A stretch of 64,000 nt of DNA from Glaesserella sp041817755 (GCF_041817755.1 NZ_JBGYBX010000039.1:1-64000); one strand, 5' to 3'; positions 17,339-26,877 are shown, counted from the first letter of the stretch. Made by a program: numbers and translations. The notes: generated from the sequence alone by a model not told the origin.

Positions 17339-19327
17339 ATGCACCATATCGATTTTGACCCGAACGACTATTTTTATGACGGATTTAATCCGTGGTTTGA
17401 AACGCACACAGCGGTTGCGAGTATGCTGGGGGCACCGAAGCGTCAAACGTTTCTCCCCTATGTAAAAGTCGTCAAACAACATGAAACTATAGCGTTACCG
17501 CTGTTTGAACACGGTTTTTCGCAGGCGGATTGGGTGTTGACATTGGAAGACGGTCAAACATTGAACGGGAATGTCTGCGACAATCATATCTATCTGCCGG
17601 GAGATTTACCGCTCGGCTATCATCAACTTCAATTTCAACAAGATACGTGCCGTATTATCGTCACGCCTGAAACGGCGTATCAACCCGCCGAACTGCAACA
17701 AGGCAAAAAATTATGGGGTGCGATTTTACAACTTTACACATTGCGTTCCGAACAAAACTGGGGCGTAGGTGATTTTACGGATTTACAGCAATTCTTAACC
17801 CGTCTTGCGGAAAAAGGCGGCGATTTTGTCGGTTTAAATCCGATTCACTCGTTGTTCCCTGCAAATCCGGAAAGTGCCAGCCCGTATAGCCCGTCTTCCC
17901 GTTTATGGCAAAATATCGTGTACATTGACGTGAATGCCGTGGAGGCGTTTAAGCAAAGTAAAGAGGCTCAAGCATGGTTTCAGTCCGATGACGTACAGAA
18001 ACAGTTGGTGGAAGCCAGACGTAAAGATTTTGTCGATTACTCGCAAATCATCGGATTGAAATTACACGGCTTGCGTTTGGCTTATGAACAGTTTAAGCAG
18101 TACGATCAACGCGAATTCGAGGCATTTATTGCACAAAGCGGGGAATCATTAAAAATTCAAGGCACATTTGATGCGTTACACCAATGGCTCTCTTCCCAAT
18201 TTAGCGAACAGTGGGGATGGAGTAGTTGGGATGCAAAATATCATGACTATCGCACCGCTTGTGTGGCGGAATTTCAAACGGAGCAACATGATTTAATCCG
18301 TTTTTACATGTGGATGCAGTTTGTCGCCCAACAACAATTAAGTGTCTGTAATCAATTGGCGAAAGCATTAGGTATGCCGGTCGGTTTCTATCGTGATTTA
18401 GCCGTCGGTGTAGCAAATAACGGTGCGGAAACTTGGGCGGATAAAGAGTTGTATGTAATGGGCGCATCTATCGGCGCACCGGCGGACATGTTGGCACCGC
18501 AGGGGCAGAATTGGGGATTGCCGCCGATGCATCCGAATGTGCTGCAACAGCGCGGCTATCAGCCGTTTATCGATTTGTTACGTGCCAATATGAAAGATTG
18601 CGGGGCGTTACGTATTGATCATGTGTTGGGCTTAACCCGCTTGTGGTGGGTATTGAATGACCGACCGGCGGTGGAAGGCGTTTATATCCGTTATCCGTTG
18701 GAGGATTTATTGGGGATTTTGGCATTGGAAAGCCAACGACATCAATGTTTAATTATTGCCGAAGCGCTGGGCACCGTACCGGAAGGTATTTTGGAAACGC
18801 TTGAAGCAAGAGGCGTGTTGGCTTATAACATTTTCTATTTTGAATTCAAAGATGGAGAGAGTAAGCCGCTTGCCGAGTATCCGTATCGGGCGATGACGAC
18901 CTTAAGTACCCACGATTTACCGACGGTAAAAGGCTATTGGCAAGAATACGATTTTGCTTTAGGGGAGAAATATAACGTTTACCCGAATGCGGAAACCTTA
19001 GCTTATCTGAAACAAAATCGCACCGAGTGCAAAGCAGCGTTCCGTCAGGCAATTGAAGCAGCGGGACAGACGTTGGAAGCGGACAGCGATGAAATCAGCC
19101 AAACGTTTAACCATCAATTGCAATTGTATGTGGCGGATACCAACAGCGTGTTATTCGGCACCCAACCGGAGGATTGGCTGAATATGCTTGAACCGGTCAA
19201 TATTCCGGGAACCAGCTCTGAATATCCGAATTGGCGCAGAAAGCTCAGTACCACGACAGAAGCCATTTTTGCCGAACCGGCGATTCAGGTCTTGTTGAGC
19301 AATATTGAACGCAAGCGTAACGGCTAA
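17339..19327 (+). CDS. malQ: 4-alpha-glucanotransferase (amylomaltase)
   Basis: Cytoplasmic GH77 enzyme that disproportionates maltodextrins. 662 residues versus 694 in E. coli. The family core starts at KKLWGAILQLYTLRSEQNWGVGDF; LRIDHVLGL holds the Asp nucleophile, IIAEALGTVP the acid/base Glu and LSTHDLPTVKGYW the third carboxylate. TAAGGA precedes the ATG. No malP, glgX or maltose transporter is beside it, so it stands alone next to the trehalose operon. A pair of inverted uptake cores (19340-19387) follows its stop. Confidence 0.95.
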   Translation: MHHIDFDPNDYFYDGFNPWFETHTAVASMLGAPKRQTFLPYVKVVKQHETIALPLFEHGFSQADWVLTLEDGQTLNGNVCDNHIYLPGDLPLGYHQLQFQQDTCRIIVTPETAYQPAELQQGKKLWGAILQLYTLRSEQNWGVGDFTDLQQFLTRLAEKGGDFVGLNPIHSLFPANPESASPYSPSSRLWQNIVYIDVNAVEAFKQSKEAQAWFQSDDVQKQLVEARRKDFVDYSQIIGLKLHGLRLAYEQFKQYDQREFEAFIAQSGESLKIQGTFDALHQWLSSQFSEQWGWSSWDAKYHDYRTACVAEFQTEQHDLIRFYMWMQFVAQQQLSVCNQLAKALGMPVGFYRDLAVGVANNGAETWADKELYVMGASIGAPADMLAPQGQNWGLPPMHPNVLQQRGYQPFIDLLRANMKDCGALRIDHVLGLTRLWWVLNDRPAVEGVYIRYPLEDLLGILALESQRHQCLIIAEALGTVPEGILETLEARGVLAYNIFYFEFKDGESKPLAEYPYRAMTTLSTHDLPTVKGYWQEYDFALGEKYNVYPNAETLAYLKQNRTECKAAFRQAIEAAGQTLEADSDEISQTFNHQLQLYVADTNSVLFGTQPEDWLNMLEPVNIPGTSSEYPNWRRKLSTTTEAIFAEPAIQVLLSNIERKRNG

Positions 19328-19339
19328 CGTTGCTTCATG

Positions 19340-19387
19340 ACAAGCGGTCTGTTTTCGGCAAAATTCCGACTAAAACGCACCGCTTGT
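19340..19387. repeat. Inverted uptake-signal pair, 48-bp form
   Basis: ACAAGCGGT (19340-19348) and ACCGCTTGT (19379-19387) face each other between the convergent malQ and Slam genes. The span is 10 bp shorter than in the 58-bp units and there is no central TTTGCAAA. Confidence 0.8.
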
Positions 19388-19401
19388 ATGCTCACTAAAT
19401 A

Positions 19402-20868
19402 TTAAAATTGTTTGGTGAACTCGACGAATATGCGATGTTTATCATAACTGTAAAATACATGATTGCTCCGCGTGCGGGTAAAGTGATAGGTCAAACGCGG
19501 GGTAATATCCTTCCAGTGTAGCGCTCTGTGCCATATCGAGGCTTGAAAGCCATACTCTTTGTTACGCTGTGTAATCCCAAAAATCGGCATCGGTCCTTTA
19601 TAGCGTTTTTGCACCAAACTGATTGAAAAACGTGTCGACAGCCCTTTGCCCCACTCTTGTCCCCAACCGACGTTAATACCACGGCGGAAAAAGCTATCGT
19701 CTTTGTCACGCGTTGCGGTACGGTTGTAATTCAAATTGACGAACCAATATTGCTGCGCACTCGCCAAATAAGCAATACCGGCTGAAACAAAGTGATAATT
19801 TCCGTTTAAATGCTTACGGTTCGTGTAACGTTGCTCGGCATATTCGTAATTACCGCTCAACTGCCATTTCGGCGTTAACCAATAATTGGTTTCAAGGGTT
19901 GCACCGCCCGCTTTCGAAAAACGTCTGAGCGTATCGCTGAGCCGCGTTCCGCCAGCATATAATGTCTGCTCCATAAACGGTAACAATGCGACGGAAAAGG
20001 TCGCGTTTTGGAAACCGATACCGACGCTGCCGCGTCCGGTGACCTCGTTAAACTTTTCATTATCCCAATAATATTTTCCATTACCGTTGAGACGAAGCTC
20101 ATTGAAAAAGCCGTCTCCCCAAGACCATTTTTTACCGATACCAAGGTTAAACCCGACACCTTCCGCCGATTCGCGTTTCGGTCCGATCCAGTTACCGTAA
20201 CGCGTACCGGCTTTAGGTGCATTATTAATATTCGGATCATTTAAATAGGTTAAACCGGCGTGGAAAGTCCAGCGATCCCGACGAGCAATGGCGCTTAAAA
20301 ATTTATCCATTAATTCCTGCTCTTCCGCAATTTTGGTATCCGAGCGTAATTTTTTAAATTGATCTTCCGCCGCTTCCAATTCATTATTTTCAAACAACCC
20401 TACTGCCAATTGAAAACGAGCCTGCGGAATATTGGCATTTTTCGCCATAATTTCACGATACAATTTCACCGATTGCGAATAATTTCCGGCTTTTTTGGCT
20501 AATATCGCTTCAGCCCACTTCGTTAAAACGGCATCATGATATTGAGTCGGGATTTTTTGGTATATCGGATAAAGCAACTCGACCGTCTCGGCATTACCTT
20601 GCAGCACGGCGGGAATTAAAGCGCGAACGACCAAATCGGGGTGTTTAGCCAACTCCTCTTTTGTCATGGAAATCGATTTAGCCTTTTCTTGTGCTGAAGG
20701 CGGAGCAGCTTTTTTCGGGGATGCTGCCGGAGGAATTTGCGTTACCGTATTTTCAGTTTGAATACGTTGGTCATTTAACCGCTCGGCAATCATTTTCTGT
20801 TCTTGATTGGCGGTAGCGGAGATAGAGAATACTAAAGCACTTACAGAAAAGAATCGTTTATAGTTCAT
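19402..20868 (-). CDS. Surface lipoprotein assembly modulator (Slam-like)
   Basis: Outer-membrane protein of 488 residues with Slam architecture. A signal peptide (1-20, ending ATA-N) is followed by a Pro/Ala/Lys-rich spacer (about 40-70) and an N-terminal TPR-like helical domain (75-190, PQARFQLAVGLFENNELEAA). A C-terminal beta-barrel (DUF560, about 200-488) ends in aromatic strands and a terminal Phe (VEFTKQF), the usual outer-membrane assembly signal. Slams move specific lipoproteins to the cell surface. I start at the ATG at 20868, preceded by GCAGGTA; an in-frame ATG 18 nt upstream is less good. No TbpB- or HpuA-like lipoprotein gene lies near it, unlike most Slam loci. Confidence 0.85.
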   Translation of the reverse strand: MNYKRFFSVSALVFSISATANQEQKMIAERLNDQRIQTENTVTQIPPAASPKKAAPPSAQEKAKSISMTKEELAKHPDLVVRALIPAVLQGNAETVELLYPIYQKIPTQYHDAVLTKWAEAILAKKAGNYSQSVKLYREIMAKNANIPQARFQLAVGLFENNELEAAEDQFKKLRSDTKIAEEQELMDKFLSAIARRDRWTFHAGLTYLNDPNINNAPKAGTRYGNWIGPKRESAEGVGFNLGIGKKWSWGDGFFNELRLNGNGKYYWDNEKFNEVTGRGSVGIGFQNATFSVALLPFMEQTLYAGGTRLSDTLRRFSKAGGATLETNYWLTPKWQLSGNYEYAEQRYTNRKHLNGNYHFVSAGIAYLASAQQYWFVNLNYNRTATRDKDDSFFRRGINVGWGQEWGKGLSTRFSISLVQKRYKGPMPIFGITQRNKEYGFQASIWHRALHWKDITPRLTYHFTRTRSNHVFYSYDKHRIFVEFTKQF

Positions 20869-20975
20869 GTTACCTGCTCTTATCAAAACGAAGACTAGCT
20901 TAAACTTAAAAAAGATAGCTTTTATATTATGTTCAAATGGCAGAAGCTTACACTTCTTACCTCTATATCTTCAAG

Positions 20976-21785
20976 TTAAATTACATTCAACTTTTGCAAC
21001 GCATCCAAAATGCCGTCTTGTTCGATCGGTAGCGTCACATAGTCCGCTACGGTTTTCAATTCGGGTTCGGCATTTCCCATCGCCACACCGAATCCGACTG
21101 CTGACAACATCTCCAAATCATTTAATCCGTCACCGAATGCCATCGCATTTTCAATGCCGAATCCAAAATAATGCAAAACATCTTGAATACCGCGTGCCTT
21201 CGAATTATGTTTATTCAGCAAATCCACCGAATATTTATGCCAGCGTACTTCTTTTAAATCGTCGCCGAGTACACCGGCCTCAACAACCTCTTGGGTTCGT
21301 TCTTGAGGAAAAAAAGCCAATAATTGAATTACCGAATGCGATAAATAATAGTCCGGGTCGACAATATAATCTTCTTTAATCGGTGTGAGAGATTCTTTAA
21401 CCTCTACAGTATTTTTAGAGACCGCAATTTCATCGGCGGAAACGAAAGCGTATTCGATGTGTAATGCTTTCAAATGCGCAAGTATGCGCTCAATACGCTC
21501 CGTTGAAAGCGGATAATGGCTAATAACCTCTCCTTTATACAAATTATATTGACCGTTCGTCGTCACAAACAGCTCAAAGCCGTTTTCATTCATCAACGGT
21601 TTTAACGCTTTCGGAAATGCCCCGTAGGTACGACCCGTTGCAATCGCCGGAATAATCCCTTTGGCTTTGAGTCGAGGAATTACGTGTTGCATAATCGATG
21701 ACGGAATACGTTGTTCTTTTTTGTAATAAAGCGTCTCATCAATATCAAAGAAAACCACTTTAATCGGATGTTGAATTGTTTTCAT
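20976..21785 (-). CDS. Cof-type HAD-IIB phosphatase
   Basis: Cytoplasmic haloacid-dehalogenase-fold phosphatase of 269 residues. Motif I is DIDETLYY (residues 14-21, Asp nucleophile), motif II lies in AIATGRTYGA, and motif IV is GDGLNDLEML near 215. The IIB cap between about 85 and 190 marks the Cof subfamily, whose members act on sugar phosphates, FMN or pyridoxal phosphate; the substrate cannot be read from sequence. Strong GGAG precedes the ATG. It may be co-transcribed with the Slam gene 107 nt downstream, though that gap is AT-rich enough for a promoter. Confidence 0.88.
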   Translation of the reverse strand: MKTIQHPIKVVFFDIDETLYYKKEQRIPSSIMQHVIPRLKAKGIIPAIATGRTYGAFPKALKPLMNENGFELFVTTNGQYNLYKGEVISHYPLSTERIERILAHLKALHIEYAFVSADEIAVSKNTVEVKESLTPIKEDYIVDPDYYLSHSVIQLLAFFPQERTQEVVEAGVLGDDLKEVRWHKYSVDLLNKHNSKARGIQDVLHYFGFGIENAMAFGDGLNDLEMLSAVGFGVAMGNAEPELKTVADYVTLPIEQDGILDALQKLNVI

Positions 21786-21823
21786 AAATTCTCCTTATTG
21801 TGAATTCGAGATTTTACTCTTTT

Positions 21824-21884
21824 TTCGATCACTGTCACAAAAATTCCGCCGAATCATGGCAAGAAACTTGCTAGAGTTTAATAA
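21824..21884 (+). promoter_or_regulatory. comF promoter with CRP-S (competence) site
   Basis: TTCGATCACTGTCACA (21824-21839) has the C in the third place of the half-site that marks CRP-S sites, which need Sxy/TfoX as well as CRP. A -10-like TAATAA (21879-21884) puts the site centre about 60 bp upstream of the start point. comF belongs to the competence regulon of H. influenzae, which supports this reading. Confidence 0.6.
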
Positions 21885-21906
21885 AAATCAAGAATGAGGA
21901 GATAAG

Positions 21907-22584
21907 ATGAAAAATTGGGGATTTCGCTGCTTTCATTGTCAGATGCCGCTAACTGTCAGCTCACACGGTTTTTGCTGCCGCTGCTACCGCCTGCTTGACA
22001 AAACGCCTTATTGCGGACATTGCGGTTCAAGCTTATTAAGCTATCACAACAGCTGCGGCAACTGCCTGCGCAATGAACCGAAGTGGCACCGTATTGTGCA
22101 AATTTCAGCCTATAACTCACCGCTTGCAGACTGGATCCATCAATTCAAGTTCCAACGGCAATACTGGTTGGATAAGCCGCTTGCCCGCTTGCTGCTACTC
22201 GCTGTCCGAAATGCCCGGCGGGAACATTTTTTAACACTCCCTGAGGTGATCATGCCCGTCCCGTTATTTTGGCAACGTTATTGGCATCGAGGTTACAATC
22301 AAGCGGAGTTGATCGCCCGCCATCTTTCCCGTTGGTTGGCGATTCCGCTGGATTGCCGAAGTCTGCAACGGAAAAAAGCAACAACACCACAACGGGAATT
22401 AACCGCCAAAGAGAGGAAACGGAATCTTAAAGGTGCGTTTACGTATTGTCCCGCTCAAACTTATCAACGCATAGCGATTGTTGACGATGTCGTAACAACC
22501 GGCTCAACGCTGAATGCCATTTGCGCCGAATTGCTGAAACAAGACGTTAAAGAAATTCAGGTTTGGACATTAGCGAGAGCGTAG
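21907..22584 (+). CDS. comF: Competence protein ComF
   Basis: Phosphoribosyltransferase-fold protein of 225 residues needed for transport of taken-up DNA in Pasteurellaceae. The N-terminus (residues 8-60) holds a cysteine-rich zinc ribbon (CFHCQMP, CCRCYR, CGHCGSS, CGNC). The C-terminal PRTase domain has the PRPP-binding motif IAIVDDVVTTGSTL near 190. GAGGAGATAAG precedes the ATG. It stands alone instead of at the end of a comABCDEF operon, with its own CRP-S-type promoter. Its last 15 nt overlap the convergent yjjV gene. Confidence 0.92.
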   Translation: MKNWGFRCFHCQMPLTVSSHGFCCRCYRLLDKTPYCGHCGSSLLSYHNSCGNCLRNEPKWHRIVQISAYNSPLADWIHQFKFQRQYWLDKPLARLLLLAVRNARREHFLTLPEVIMPVPLFWQRYWHRGYNQAELIARHLSRWLAIPLDCRSLQRKKATTPQRELTAKERKRNLKGAFTYCPAQTYQRIAIVDDVVTTGSTLNAICAELLKQDVKEIQVWTLARA

Positions 22585-23379
22585 CCAAAACAGCTTTTCG
22601 CTTGTTTGCCAAATCGTTTCAGCTATCTGCTCAGGGCTTTCGGTTCGGAGGGCGCATAATGCTCGGAAGCTAACGTTTAACCGTTCAGGGCGGTTGGGCT
22701 CTCCTTGAAAACCTAATACGGGCATATCGGGAGCATCGGTTTCAAGTAACAGGCTGTCCAAAGGCAACTTGCGCATTGTTTCTCGGGTTTTATTTGCTCG
22801 TTGATAAGTAATAGTGCCGCCTACACCGATTTTATACCCGAGATCGACAAAACGTTTGGCTTGCTCATAACTTCCGGCAAAACCGTGTACCACACCGGTT
22901 TGAGATAGTCGGGCTTTTTTCAAAAAGGTAAAAAGTTGATCGTGACTTTTACGGGAATGTAAATTGACCGGCAAATCATACCGCTTGGCGAACGCTAATT
23001 GCGCCTCTAAAAATTCACATTGTTTGCGCCAAAGTTCGGGAGTACAAACACCATCGACCGCTCGTTCCAAACCGATTTCGGCAATGGCGGTACAATGGGA
23101 ATCTTGCCGGCTTAATTGCGTTTCAAGTAAGTCCAAATGTACAAGGTGATGCTCTGCAATATAAAGGGGATGCAACCCCAGCCCGTAGACAATATGCTCA
23201 GGTTCCGCCCGACTACAAGCGGTCACTTTGTCAAAATTATTTGCAAAAATTGCAACCACAAGGATTCGCTCAACCTGTTGTGCTTTTGCATGTTCAACTA
23301 ATTGCGAAACGGAAAGATTGAGATCTTGGGAAAGATAGTCTAAATGTGTGTGAGTATCAAAAAAGCGCATTTTATTCAT
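22570..23379 (-). CDS. yjjV: TatD-family metal-dependent hydrolase YjjV
   Basis: TatD-fold hydrolase of 269 residues, probably a DNase. Metal ligands are visible: DTHTHLD (residues 8-14), AEIGLE, LHSRKSHD, VHGFAGS and ETDAPDMP near 205. Colinearity with E. coli YjjV is strong (KIGVGGTITY, GFQGEPNRPE) and separates it from TatD proper and YcfH. The first ATG has a weak ribosome site; an ATG three codons later is an alternative. It converges on comF and overlaps its end. Confidence 0.88.
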   Translation of the reverse strand: MNKMRFFDTHTHLDYLSQDLNLSVSQLVEHAKAQQVERILVVAIFANNFDKVTACSRAEPEHIVYGLGLHPLYIAEHHLVHLDLLETQLSRQDSHCTAIAEIGLERAVDGVCTPELWRKQCEFLEAQLAFAKRYDLPVNLHSRKSHDQLFTFLKKARLSQTGVVHGFAGSYEQAKRFVDLGYKIGVGGTITYQRANKTRETMRKLPLDSLLLETDAPDMPVLGFQGEPNRPERLNVSFRALCALRTESPEQIAETIWQTSEKLFWLRSR

Positions 23380-23531
23380 ATTGCTGCGGTGTTTTGTTGG
23401 GATGAGCAGACTTTATTTCTTATTTTCTTGGTTTAATTTCTGCCACCTTTTCCCCTATTTACTAAAGAGGGTTAGAGGGAATTTGGCAGAAGGTATAAAA
23501 GTGAGAATATTAAATCATGCAAAATAACAAA

Positions 23532-23551
23532 GGGGCGAAAAGATTCGCCCC
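23532..23551 (-). terminator. Terminator of the CstA-family gene
   Basis: GGGGCGAA/TTCGCCCC hairpin with a 4-nt loop, read from the minus strand and followed by a T-rich stretch, 19 nt past the stop. Confidence 0.75.
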
Positions 23552-23570
23552 GATAAATTTACATTGAAAA

Positions 23571-25160
23571 TTATGCTTTAGCCGTATCGTCGACGTAAAC
23601 ATCCGGGTCTTCTTGACCTTCACGTTTGAGCATGGTGAAGAATGCAACCAAGCATGCTGCAGTCAGAGCCAAACCGATATACACGGATAATTGGTAATCT
23701 AAGCCAAAACCGATTTTATTATACGCTAAGAAGGTGAATGATACGGTACTGATAAATGCCGCCGGAATTGTACATACCCAGTGGAATTTATTGTAGCGGT
23801 ATAAGTAAGCCGCTGCTGTCCATAACATGACCATTGCAGTAGTTTGGTTTGCCCAAGTGAAATAACGCCATAAGATACTGAAGTCGATTTTTGAAACAAT
23901 AAAACCGATAGCAAATAACGGAAGACAGATCATTAAGCGTTTTACTAAAGTTCTTTGTTCAATGTTGAAGAACTCAGCAATGATTAAACGTGCGGCACGG
24001 AATGCAGTATCGCCAGATGTGATAGGTAATACCACAACACCTAATACTGCAAAGATACCGCCTACGAAACCTAAGAAGTAAAGTGAAGAGTCGTATACGA
24101 CTTTAGACGGTGAACCCGCTGCGATAGCATCTTGTAACGCTTGTGGGTTTTCATAGAATGCTAAACCAACCATACACCAAATTAATGCAATCACACCTTC
24201 GGCAATCATTGCTCCGTAGAATATGAAACGACCTTCGCTTTCATTTTGTGCACAACGTGCCATTAATGGTGTTTGTGTTGCATGGAAACCGGATAATGCA
24301 CCGCAAGAGATGGTTAAGAATAGTAACGGCCAAATCGGCACATCACCTTTTACTTGGAAATTTTCAAAGAATTTCTCAAAACTCATTCCATCAATTGTAC
24401 GGAAGAAGTCCACAGGATCCGTTACACTAAAATGACTCGTGACTAAGCCATATACCATACCTATTGACATGAAAAGCAATAATGCGCCGAAGAACGGATA
24501 GATACGACCAATGATTTTATCAATCGGAAGTAATGTCGCAAGAATGTAATAACAGAAGATAATGGTTGTCCATACTGCGATTACCGTTGGTTTATCCATA
24601 CCCCAAACAGTAATATCGCTTGCAGCTGTAGCTGTTTTTGCAATTTCTTCAGCATTATCTAAAGAGAGTGAGCCACCTGCAGAACCGAATACATCAATGG
24701 TAATAGTACTTAATAATTGCGCAGGACTTGCGACGAATACTACGCCGACTAAAAGAAGTAATACGACCGCAAGAAGGTTGATGAACGCTTTAACCGGACG
24801 ACCTAAGTATTTACCCGCTAAGTTAGGCATTGAGGCACCGCCGTTACGCACACTTAACATACCACAAAAGTAGTCGTGCACCGCACCGGCGAAGATACAA
24901 CCTAAAACGATCCAAAGCATTGCAACCGGACCATATAATGCACCAAGAATAGGACCAAAGATTGGACCTGTTCCCGCAATATTTAGTAATTGAATAAGCC
25001 AAATACGTTTTTTAGACATCGGCACGTAATCAACACCGTCTTGCATAGTATAAGCCGGTGTCGTTTTTTTCGGGTTAATCACAAAGATCTTTTCAATGAT
25101 CTTGCCGTAAACAAAGTACCCTAAAACTAAGACGGCTACACAGAAGAAAAACCACAACAT
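23571..25160 (-). CDS. cstA: CstA-family carbon-starvation transporter
   Basis: Inner-membrane carrier of 529 residues with many helices. The CstA N-terminal region is clear: NPKKTTPAYTMQDGVDYVP, then LLNIAGTGPIFGPILGALYGP and HDYFCGML. It belongs to the short subfamily; E. coli CstA and BtsT are about 700 residues. Family members import peptides or pyruvate under starvation, and which applies here is unknown. AGGAAA precedes the ATG. A perfect CRP site lies in the divergent gap, fitting induction when preferred sugars run out. Confidence 0.87.
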   Translation of the reverse strand: MLWFFFCVAVLVLGYFVYGKIIEKIFVINPKKTTPAYTMQDGVDYVPMSKKRIWLIQLLNIAGTGPIFGPILGALYGPVAMLWIVLGCIFAGAVHDYFCGMLSVRNGGASMPNLAGKYLGRPVKAFINLLAVVLLLLVGVVFVASPAQLLSTITIDVFGSAGGSLSLDNAEEIAKTATAASDITVWGMDKPTVIAVWTTIIFCYYILATLLPIDKIIGRIYPFFGALLLFMSIGMVYGLVTSHFSVTDPVDFFRTIDGMSFEKFFENFQVKGDVPIWPLLFLTISCGALSGFHATQTPLMARCAQNESEGRFIFYGAMIAEGVIALIWCMVGLAFYENPQALQDAIAAGSPSKVVYDSSLYFLGFVGGIFAVLGVVVLPITSGDTAFRAARLIIAEFFNIEQRTLVKRLMICLPLFAIGFIVSKIDFSILWRYFTWANQTTAMVMLWTAAAYLYRYNKFHWVCTIPAAFISTVSFTFLAYNKIGFGLDYQLSVYIGLALTAACLVAFFTMLKREGQEDPDVYVDDTAKA

Positions 25161-25484
25161 AATTGAGTTTCCTATAATTATTTAAAGAGGTAAGTAGTAA
25201 AAAAGCCTAAAGGCGATGCATTCTAATGAGTTACGTCAATAAAGTAAAATTGTATTGTTACTCTAATGTTATTTATAATAAATAAATGTGACAAAGATCA
25301 CACAACATCAAGATGTGTGTTATGTTGTTTTCAGTAGGTTATACACAAATCAAAGGATAAAATTTATGTTTTTATTTTATCGTTCAGAACCCGATTAAAA
25401 ATTGCATGTCTTATGCGTTACGAGCGATAACTCCGAACTCGTATAACAATACAACCAATAACATCTAAAATGAAAGGATATAAA
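25161..25484. promoter_or_regulatory. cstA/htrA divergent control region
   Basis: TGTGACAAAGATCACA (25287-25302) is a perfect CRP site. Read toward cstA, a TACTTT -10-like box (complement of 25241-25246) puts its start about 61 bp from the site centre. Toward htrA, GAACCC (25387-25392), a 16-bp spacer and TCTTA (25409-25413) resemble a sigma-E promoter (GAACTT/TCTGA), as expected for a degP-type gene. Nothing else is seen in this 324-bp gap. Confidence 0.6.
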
Positions 25485-26867
25485 ATGCAAAAATCAATGA
25501 AAAAATCATTACTCACCTCCCTCGTACTCGGTTTAAGCGTACTTTCCGTTCCGGCGTTAAGTCAAGCTAATCTACCGCAAAGCATTGATGGACAAACGTT
25601 ACCAAGTCTGGCACCAATGATTGAAAAAGTGCGCCCGGCTGTGGTCAGTATTGCGGTCGAGGGACAAACGCAAGATGTACCGACTGCACGCGCCGTACCG
25701 GAAGAATTTGAATTTTTCTTCGGTCCGAATGCTTTCGGTGATCGCGGTGGCCCACGTCAATTCCGAGGTGAAGGATCCGGTGTCATTATTAATGCCGATA
25801 AAGGCTATGTCATCACAAATAACCATGTCATTGATAACGCTGAAAAAATCATGGTAAAACTGGATGACGGGCGAGAATTTAAAGCCAAATTAGTCGGTTC
25901 CGACCCGATGTCCGATGTAGCATTAATTCAAATAGAAAATCCGAAAAACCTTACCGAAATTAAAATTGCCGATTCAGACAAACTTCGTGTCGGTGACTTT
26001 ACCGTCGCCATTGGTAATCCGTTCGGATTAGGACAAACCGTGACATCCGGGATTGTCTCCGCGTTGGGGCGTTCTACCGGCACTACTGATGAAGGTTATG
26101 AAAGCTATATTCAAACGGATGCGGCGGTAAACCGTGGAAACTCAGGCGGACCGTTGATTAACCTACAAGGAGAACTTATCGGGATCAATACGGCAATTAT
26201 TTCACCAAGTGGCGGTAATGCCGGCATCGCCTTTGCCATTCCGAGCAACATGGCGAATAACTTAGTGCAACAAATCCTTGAATTCGGCGAAGTCAAACGC
26301 GGTTTACTCGGCATTAAAGGCGGTGAGCTCAGTGCTGATCTAGCCAAAGAGTTCGATGTCAATGCACAACAAGGGGCATTTATCAGTGAAGTTATGGCAG
26401 ATTCGGCGGCCGCGAAAGCCGGTTTAAAAGCAGGTGATGTCATTATCGGATTAAACGGACAAAAAATCCGCAGTTTTGCCGAGCTACGGGCTAAAGTTGC
26501 GACGACCGGTGCAGGTAAAGAAATCTTGTTAACTTATTTACGTGACGGTAAAGAAGATACCGTTAAAGTGGTATTACAATCCGACGAACAAAATAACACC
26601 AATGCAAAAGCATTACTTCCTGCACTGAACGGCGCAGAATTAAGCAACTACAATGCGAAAAACATTAAAGGCGTTGAAATCAGTAAAATCGAAAAAGGGT
26701 CGATCGCAGAGTCACGCGGCTTTAAAAAAGGCGATGTGATTGTCGGTGTAAACCGCCGAAGTGTTGAGAACATTGGTGAATTACGTAAAATCCTAGAATC
26801 CAAACCCTCCGCTATTGCATTAAATATCTTGCGAGACGGATCAAATTTCTACGTTATTATTCAATAA
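25485..26867 (+). CDS. htrA: Periplasmic serine protease/chaperone HtrA (DegP/DegQ type)
   Basis: Periplasmic quality-control protease of 460 residues. It has a signal peptide (1-28), a trypsin-like domain with the triad His114 (TNNHVID), Asp144 (MSDVAL) and Ser220 (RGNSGGP), and two PDZ domains (about 265-355 and 370-458). I start at the ATG at 25485, which has GAAAGGA before it; an in-frame ATG 15 nt upstream lies inside that site. The short LA loop before His114 resembles DegQ more than E. coli DegP. Confidence 0.94.
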   Translation: MQKSMKKSLLTSLVLGLSVLSVPALSQANLPQSIDGQTLPSLAPMIEKVRPAVVSIAVEGQTQDVPTARAVPEEFEFFFGPNAFGDRGGPRQFRGEGSGVIINADKGYVITNNHVIDNAEKIMVKLDDGREFKAKLVGSDPMSDVALIQIENPKNLTEIKIADSDKLRVGDFTVAIGNPFGLGQTVTSGIVSALGRSTGTTDEGYESYIQTDAAVNRGNSGGPLINLQGELIGINTAIISPSGGNAGIAFAIPSNMANNLVQQILEFGEVKRGLLGIKGGELSADLAKEFDVNAQQGAFISEVMADSAAAKAGLKAGDVIIGLNGQKIRSFAELRAKVATTGAGKEILLTYLRDGKEDTVKVVLQSDEQNNTNAKALLPALNGAELSNYNAKNIKGVEISKIEKGSIAESRGFKKGDVIVGVNRRSVENIGELRKILESKPSAIALNILRDGSNFYVIIQ

Positions 26868-26877
26868 TTTTTATAAA

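Noticed and set aside
20867..21379. 170-codon plus-strand frame opposite the HAD phosphatase
   Set aside because: Antisense to a well-supported gene with intact HAD motifs; no ribosome site and no family resemblance.
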